Below are positions 21,824-25,877 of a stretch of 25,877 nt of DNA, one piece after another. This DNA is from DASRDS01 sp035569435 (GTDB lineage Bacteria; Gemmatimonadota; Gemmatimonadetes; Gemmatimonadales; Gemmatimonadaceae). The notes beneath the pieces were generated by a model, which ran no database searches, was not told the origin of the DNA, and was given only the letters and a program-made list of their open reading frames with translations. Made by a program: the position numbers and the translations under genes. Where the stretch lies: the NCBI GenBank assembly GCA_035569435.1, contig DATMNB010000302.1:1-25877 (forward strand), given 5' to 3'. Numbering within the stretch: the stretch's first letter is position 1; each line of letters starts with the position of its first letter.

Positions 21824-22933
21824 ATGTCGCATCCCACTTTAGCGCCCGAGGGCGCAACCGCCCGCCGACATGGAGTCGCCCGCCGTGCCTCCCGTGTCGC
21901 GATCTGGGGTGGCGCAGCCTTGATCGTCGGGCTGTTGATCTGGCAGGGGCTGGCAGCGGCAGGCAATCCAGACCCGACCGCACCCCACACCGGCGCCACG
22001 GCGGCGGTCGTTGATATCGGGGTGCTGGTCTTCCGCGAAGGACTCGAGTGCATACTCGTCCTCGCCGCGATCACCGCCAGCCTCGCCGGCTCGGGTGATC
22101 GCTTCCAGCGTCCGATTGCTGCTGGGGCTGGCATCGCGTTCGTTGCCACGCTCCTCACCTGGTGGATTGCCGTCAGCGTCATCGACGGTCTGTCGAACAA
22201 CCTCCCAGCGCTCGACGTGCAGGCAGCTACTGGTCTCCTGGCGATAATCGTGCTCGTTGTCGTCATGAACTGGTTCTTCCATAAGGTCTACTGGACGGGC
22301 TGGATCTCGCTCCACACGAAGAAGAAGCGCGAGCTGGTGGAGCATGCCGCCGAGCCTGGTAGCAGCCGGTTTCGTGTGCTGAGCGGGTTGGCGCTGCTTG
22401 GATTCAGCTCGTTCTATCGGGAAGGGTTCGAGGTCGTGCTCTTTCTGCAGAACTATCGGCTCAAGCTGGGCACGACGCCCGTGGTCCGTGGCGTGCTGCT
22501 GGGGCTCGGCTTAACCGCCATCGTCGGCGTGCTGACGTTTGTGGCGCACCGCCGGTTGCCGTACCGCAAGATGCTGGTGCTGACGGGTGTCCTCCTGGGC
22601 GGCGTGCTGCTCGTCATGGTCGGCGAGCAAGCGCAGGAGATGCAGCTCGCGCACTGGATTCCGACGACGCCGATCGCGGGGCTCACGGCGGTGATTCCGG
22701 CGTGGGCGGGAGTCTGGTTCTCGATCTTCCCGACCGTCGAGACGTTGGCGGCGCAGGGCGTCGCGGCGGTGCTGGTGTTGGGCTCCTATGCGATCGTGCG
22801 ATTCCAGATGCATAAGCGCGCGGCTGTGCTCTTCTGTGGCACACGGCCCAAGGAGGACGCGACGCCAGAGCGTCTTACCGAGCGCGTGGTAGAACAACAG
22901 GAACCCATCCGACGGACGTTACGGCAGACGTGA
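21824..22933 (+). CDS. FTR1-family iron permease
   Basis: From ATG 21824 the product has 369 residues with about seven membrane helices. Two copies of the FTR1 iron-binding motif are visible: FREGLECIL (Arg71 to Glu75) and FYREGFEVVLF (Arg199 to Glu203), as expected for this family. Known relatives (yeast Ftr1p, bacterial EfeU) carry iron across the membrane, usually with an oxidase or periplasmic partner; none is encoded alongside. A TTG at 21791 would add 11 residues reaching the edge of the palindrome and is less likely. The GTG of the nitroreductase gene overlaps its stop (GTGA), suggesting an operon. The cytoplasmic tail (TRPKEDATPERL) is charged and unremarkable. Confidence 0.9.
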   Translation: MSHPTLAPEGATARRHGVARRASRVAIWGGAALIVGLLIWQGLAAAGNPDPTAPHTGATAAVVDIGVLVFREGLECILVLAAITASLAGSGDRFQRPIAAGAGIAFVATLLTWWIAVSVIDGLSNNLPALDVQAATGLLAIIVLVVVMNWFFHKVYWTGWISLHTKKKRELVEHAAEPGSSRFRVLSGLALLGFSSFYREGFEVVLFLQNYRLKLGTTPVVRGVLLGLGLTAIVGVLTFVAHRRLPYRKMLVLTGVLLGGVLLVMVGEQAQEMQLAHWIPTTPIAGLTAVIPAWAGVWFSIFPTVETLAAQGVAAVLVLGSYAIVRFQMHKRAAVLFCGTRPKEDATPERLTERVVEQQEPIRRTLRQT

Positions 22934-23487
22934 TCGACGCATTGCTTTCTCGCGTCTCGGTCGGCGCGCTCGGTGACCCCGCGCCCGACGACGCCGCAGT
23001 GCGCACGATCATCGAGGCCGCGCTCCGCGCGCCTGACCATGGCAAGCTCCGCCCCTGGCGATTCATCGTCATTCGCGGCGAGGCGCGGCATCGGCTGGGC
23101 GAGCTGTTTGCTCGGGCGCTCGCGGCCCGCGATCCCGATGCGCCGGTCGCGGTGGTCGATAAGGAGCGCGCGAAGCCGCTCCGTGCCCCCCTGCTCATCG
23201 CCGTGGTGGCCCGCATTCAGGCGGGTCACAAGATCCCCGAGCACGAGCAACTGGTGTCGGCCGGCGCGGCCGCGATGAACATGCTCAACGCGATCCACGG
23301 CCTGGGATTTGGCGGCGTGTTGCTCACCGGACCGTCGGCGTACGATCCGACCGTGCAGGCGGCGCTCGGCTTGGCGGGCACGGAGCGGCTGGTTGGATTC
23401 GTCTATGTCGGGACGCCGACGCAGGCGGCGCCCACGGTGGCACGTCCCGACCCCGCCGACTACGTCACCGAGTGGACGGGCGGCTAA
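22930..23487 (+). CDS. Nitroreductase-family FMN oxidoreductase (YdjA-like)
   Basis: A protein of 185 residues with GTG start overlapping the iron permease stop by four bases. It has the short nitroreductase layout of the YdjA type: AVRTIIEAALRAPDHGKLRPWRFIVIRGEAR (in pieces EAALRAPDHGKLRPW, RFIVIRGEAR), LVSAGAAAMNMLNAIHGLGFGGV and a GFVYVGTP end. These FMN proteins use NAD(P)H to reduce nitro compounds or flavin-type acceptors. Coupling to an iron permease is interesting because reduced flavin can reduce ferric iron, but this is inference. The LuxR-type gene starts 22 bases downstream. Confidence 0.9.
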   Translation: MIDALLSRVSVGALGDPAPDDAAVRTIIEAALRAPDHGKLRPWRFIVIRGEARHRLGELFARALAARDPDAPVAVVDKERAKPLRAPLLIAVVARIQAGHKIPEHEQLVSAGAAAMNMLNAIHGLGFGGVLLTGPSAYDPTVQAALGLAGTERLVGFVYVGTPTQAAPTVARPDPADYVTEWTGG

Positions 23488-23509
23488 CCGCGACGTATGC
23501 TGAAGCGCC

Positions 23510-23749
23510 ATGCGCAAGGACCCGGCAACGACGTCCGACCGCGAGCGCTTCGAGTCGTTGAGCCACCGCGAGCAGCTGGTGCTCCGACTGACAGCGCTGG
23601 GCTACACCGCGCCCGAGATCGGCGAACAGTTGTCGATCAGTCCCAAAACTGTCGACACGTACAAGCAGCGTGTGCACGAGAAGCTCGGCTTTTCGCGGCG
23701 GGCTGAGTACGTGCGATTTGCGATTCGGCTGGGATTGTTGGTGCCGTAG
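23510..23749 (+). CDS. Stand-alone LuxR/GerE-type HTH protein
   Basis: Only 79 residues, nearly all one GerE-type DNA-binding domain: FESLSHREQLVLRLTALGYTAPEIGEQLSISPKTVDTYKQRVHEKLG (in pieces LSHREQLVLRLTALGYT, APEIGEQLSISPKTVDTYK, RVHEKLGFSRRAEYVRFA). No receiver or ligand-binding domain precedes it, so it resembles the C-terminal half of a response regulator. It may be a small constitutive regulator or a remnant. It follows the nitroreductase gene by 22 bases and TATGCT lies eight bases before its ATG, so it could have its own promoter. Target genes are unknown. Confidence 0.88.
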   Translation: MRKDPATTSDRERFESLSHREQLVLRLTALGYTAPEIGEQLSISPKTVDTYKQRVHEKLGFSRRAEYVRFAIRLGLLVP

Positions 23750-23763
23750 GGGGCCGTACCACC

Positions 23764-23788
23764 GTCAGCGCGGACGTCCGCCGCTGAC
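23764..23788. terminator. Hairpin between convergent genes, possible bidirectional terminator
   Basis: GTCAGCG (23764-23770) pairs with CGCTGAC (23782-23788), and CGG with CCG inside it, around an ACGT loop with one bulged C. It lies 14 bases after the LuxR-type stop and includes the stop of the FecR/DUF6600 gene. There is no T run on either side, so it is not a textbook intrinsic terminator. Confidence 0.4.
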
Positions 23789-25645
23789 GTGACCACCGCC
23801 GCCGCCGGCGAAGTGCGGTGCCGGCATGCGGCTCATCCCCGAGCTCCGCGCCACGTTGTACCGCGCCTGCATGTCGTGGTGCTCCAGCTCCTGACGCTGG
23901 AACAACTGGGACTGGGACTCAGCGCGGGGTTGGGCGTATTCCTGGATGTGCCGCTGCTCGAGTTGCGCGTGCTCTGCGCGATACGAATTGTCGAGCGCCG
24001 AGTGTGCGGATCCAGTGGTCTGGCCGCGGTCGAAGAGGGCTTGGGTGGCTGGCCGCGTCGGGGCTAATCCAGGTCGCGCCGGCGCCAGCGTGCGGCCCGG
24101 CGCGACCGCTGATCGGAATCGTGTGCTCTGCTCGGACGACACGGCCGGCTCGCGGAGCGCCGTTCGCTCGGTGTAGGTCAGGGGCCGGCCACCGTTGGTG
24201 GCGAGGACGTGTTCCTGTGCCGAGAAGGGGACGGGGCGGGGCGGAGGCGCGTGGATGGCCAGGACCGGGCGTGTCTCCACGGCGCGCGGCGGGATCGACG
24301 CCGCACGGCCAATCCCCACGGCCAGGCTCGCGCGGGTCGGGGGGACGCCAGGATTGAACCCGACGACGTGGGCGGTCGCGAGGTCGGTGGGTCCAGGGTG
24401 TTGCATGACGTGCGAGATCGGCTCGCCGCCGGCGAACGCGTGCTCGGGCACCGCGGTCACCGCGCCAGGGATCGCGCGGTTGCGATAGGAAATGGCGCCC
24501 GGGTTAGGGTTGCGGACCTCGTTAATGTTGGTGTAGTTGGTGACGTTGATGCGCTCCCGATAGGCGAAGTCGTGACGATACGGGGGGAACCATGGCTCGT
24601 GGGGCGCCAGTGGGAACCAGCCCACGCCGAACGCCCACCCAGGACCGCCGACAAAGGCGACGAGTCCCGGAGCGTACACCGGCGTGTAGATGACCGAACC
24701 GGGGCACCAGCCCCACGCGCCGCCGACGAATGCCCAGCGTCCGTAGTGAAAGGGCGCCCAGCCCCACGGCTCGTCATCGATCCACGTCCAGCCCCACGGG
24801 TCGATCCAGACCCAATGTCCGAACTCGTACGGCGCCCACCCAACGGCGACGCCCGTCGGAAACCACACGGGACCGTAATCGGGATTGTCTGACCACGTTC
24901 CAGCGGTGTCGAGATCGGTGGTCCCACCCATGTCGGGCGAGACGTATCGAGTCGATACACTGGGTTGGTCCTCGCGCGCGTCGCGCGACAGCGTCCAGTC
25001 ATCGAAGGGGTCGGGCCCGGTCGCGGGCGCGATGTCGTACGTGGTCGTACTGTCGCCCTGGATCGTGGCCGTTTGCTGGGCATTCAGCTGGAACGTGGAG
25101 CCGCCGGACGTCACATGGGCCGCGCCCGAGTGGACGGTGACCTTGGTGGTGTTCCCGTCCGGAGACACATCGACCCGGTAGTCACCGGCTTTGTTCGCGG
25201 TGATCGCGGCATTGGGCGCGTCGATCTCGTACGACGCGTCTTCGTCGAAGGTGCGAATGCGGAGATTGATCATGCCTTGCGGCACGCGCAGTTGGAGCAG
25301 GTCGTCGTCGATGTGGACGGCGTCGAGCTCCGTCTGCGGCCCGACGCGAACGGCATTGGGACCTACCTCGAGCTCGGCGTGGCCGATCGTATCGACCCAG
25401 AGCCTGTCGCCAGTTGTGACAGTCCGGTTGAGCTCGGCAAACGCCCAGGTGTCTGCCTCGGCTGGGCGGAACGAGACGGCGCCCTCGATGTAATCAATCC
25501 GGCCCACCTGCGACGGTGGGTTGGCGGTCGTGTCTGACCCCAGATCGGGACTCGGGGTCTCTGAAGACGAGCTCCCGTAATAGCAGCCGACGACAGGCAG
25601 CGTCGCCAGGAGGAAGATGCTGAGTCGAGCCCTAGTGATCGGCAT
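23765..25645 (-). CDS. Large FecR/DUF6600-like Trp-rich lipoprotein
   Basis: A protein of 626 residues. It begins MPITRARLSIFLLATLPVVGC, a lipoprotein signal with Cys21. After a short Ser-rich linker comes a FecR-like domain (about 47-200: GRIDYIEGAVSFRPAEA, LWVDTIGHAELEVGPNAVRVGP, ITANKAGDYRVDVSPDG). A Trp/Gly-rich repeat region follows (about 250-375: GPVWFPTGVAVGWAPYEFG, WVWIDPWGWTWIDDEPWGW, GWAPFHYGRWAFVGGAWGW), the DUF6600-like signature. A long low-complexity tail rich in Pro, Arg, Gln and His ends GGGGHVSGGRPR. The family is exported and functionally unknown; there is no sigma factor or TonB receptor beside it, so it is probably not an anti-sigma factor. It diverges from the last gene by 83 bases. 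Confidence 0.82.
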   Translation of the reverse strand: MPITRARLSIFLLATLPVVGCYYGSSSSETPSPDLGSDTTANPPSQVGRIDYIEGAVSFRPAEADTWAFAELNRTVTTGDRLWVDTIGHAELEVGPNAVRVGPQTELDAVHIDDDLLQLRVPQGMINLRIRTFDEDASYEIDAPNAAITANKAGDYRVDVSPDGNTTKVTVHSGAAHVTSGGSTFQLNAQQTATIQGDSTTTYDIAPATGPDPFDDWTLSRDAREDQPSVSTRYVSPDMGGTTDLDTAGTWSDNPDYGPVWFPTGVAVGWAPYEFGHWVWIDPWGWTWIDDEPWGWAPFHYGRWAFVGGAWGWCPGSVIYTPVYAPGLVAFVGGPGWAFGVGWFPLAPHEPWFPPYRHDFAYRERINVTNYTNINEVRNPNPGAISYRNRAIPGAVTAVPEHAFAGGEPISHVMQHPGPTDLATAHVVGFNPGVPPTRASLAVGIGRAASIPPRAVETRPVLAIHAPPPRPVPFSAQEHVLATNGGRPLTYTERTALREPAVSSEQSTRFRSAVAPGRTLAPARPGLAPTRPATQALFDRGQTTGSAHSALDNSYRAEHAQLEQRHIQEYAQPRAESQSQLFQRQELEHHDMQARYNVARSSGMSRMPAPHFAGGGGGHVSGGRPR

Positions 25646-25728
25646 AGTCGTGGAGTGCGAGTGAGTACCGTGCTAATGTTGCACAACCTGCGCCGCGGGC
25701 GCGTTACCCGTCACGAGATTCCGAACCA

Positions 25729-25877
25729 ATGATCATAAGACGTTTGTTCGCAGCGCTTCTGCTTGTCTGTGTCGTTGTGCTGTCCGCCGCGCCGGCGCGC
25801 GCGGGTGCGCAGGCATCCGAGGACGTGCCGCTCAGCGACAACACTGCCTACGTGTATCTCGACGCGTTGCTCGCGCG
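25729..25877 (+). CDS. Start of an exported protein (cut by window end)
   Basis: ATG 25729 opens a 49-residue visible piece: basic MIIRRL, a hydrophobic core, and a signal peptidase site near PARAGAQ. The mature start ASEDVPLSDNTAYVYLDALLAR contains a VPLS...YLDALL pattern of the kind seen at the start of some outer membrane proteins such as Wzi-like capsule proteins or S-layer-homology proteins, but too little is present to decide. No ribosome binding site is obvious. The reading frame stays open to the end of the window. Confidence 0.7.
   Translation, partial: MIIRRLFAALLLVCVVVLSAAPARAGAQASEDVPLSDNTAYVYLDALLA

Noticed and set aside
23510..23749. LuxR-type protein as a quorum-sensing regulator
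   Set aside because: There is no autoinducer-binding domain and no synthase gene; only the DNA-binding domain is present.
23765..25645. FecR/DUF6600-like protein as an anti-sigma factor
   Set aside because: It is a lipoprotein with no cytoplasmic sigma-binding segment and no sigma gene nearby.

Overview
This is a GC-rich, gene-dense bacterial window with very short intergenic gaps. No stretch over about 150 bases lacks a gene, and I saw no rRNA, tRNA, CRISPR array or insertion sequence. Very high G/C at third codon positions, SusC/SusD-type outer membrane proteins, ECF sigma/FecR regulation and envelope proteins with classic signal peptides all point to a Gram-negative bacterium. Gemmatimonadota is my best guess, with some Bacteroidota-like gene content; this is inference from gene style, not from a marker gene.

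Left part (1-8000): the end of an FMN azoreductase gene, then a DoxX-like membrane protein and a luciferase-like flavin monooxygenase, all on plus. Facing them is a minus-strand operon of a zinc-finger anti-sigma-like protein, a TonB-dependent receptor and a cyclase-family hydrolase. Single genes follow: homocysteine S-methyltransferase, an exported intradiol dioxygenase-like protein, a group II truncated haemoglobin and a MobA/MocA-like nucleotidyltransferase.

Centre (8058-20360): one long plus-strand run, the main system of the window. It reads ECF sigma factor, FecR-type anti-sigma regulator, SusC-like TonB transducer with an N-terminal STN signalling domain, SusD-like lipoprotein, GH3 beta-glucosidase, GH30 glucanase lipoprotein, SSS-family sodium/solute symporter and a 69-residue two-helix membrane protein. 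The last five genes are joined by start/stop overlaps of 1 to about 10 bases. I read it as a polysaccharide utilisation locus. The surface GH30 would cut a beta-glucan, SusCD would import oligosaccharides, periplasmic GH3 would release glucose and the symporter would take it in. Substrate binding at SusC would signal through FecR to the sigma factor. The GH3 + GH30 + SusCD combination resembles the known Bacteroides beta-1,6-glucan locus, so beta-1,6-glucan is the leading but unproven substrate.

Right part (20275-25877): a HTH-TOBE (molybdate-type) regulator diverging from an exported methionine sulfoxide reductase A with only one cysteine; a 47-residue membrane protein diverging from an FTR1-type iron permease, with a perfect 23-base palindrome between them; a small nitroreductase; a stand-alone LuxR-type HTH protein; a large FecR/DUF6600-like Trp-rich lipoprotein; and the start of an exported protein cut by the window end.
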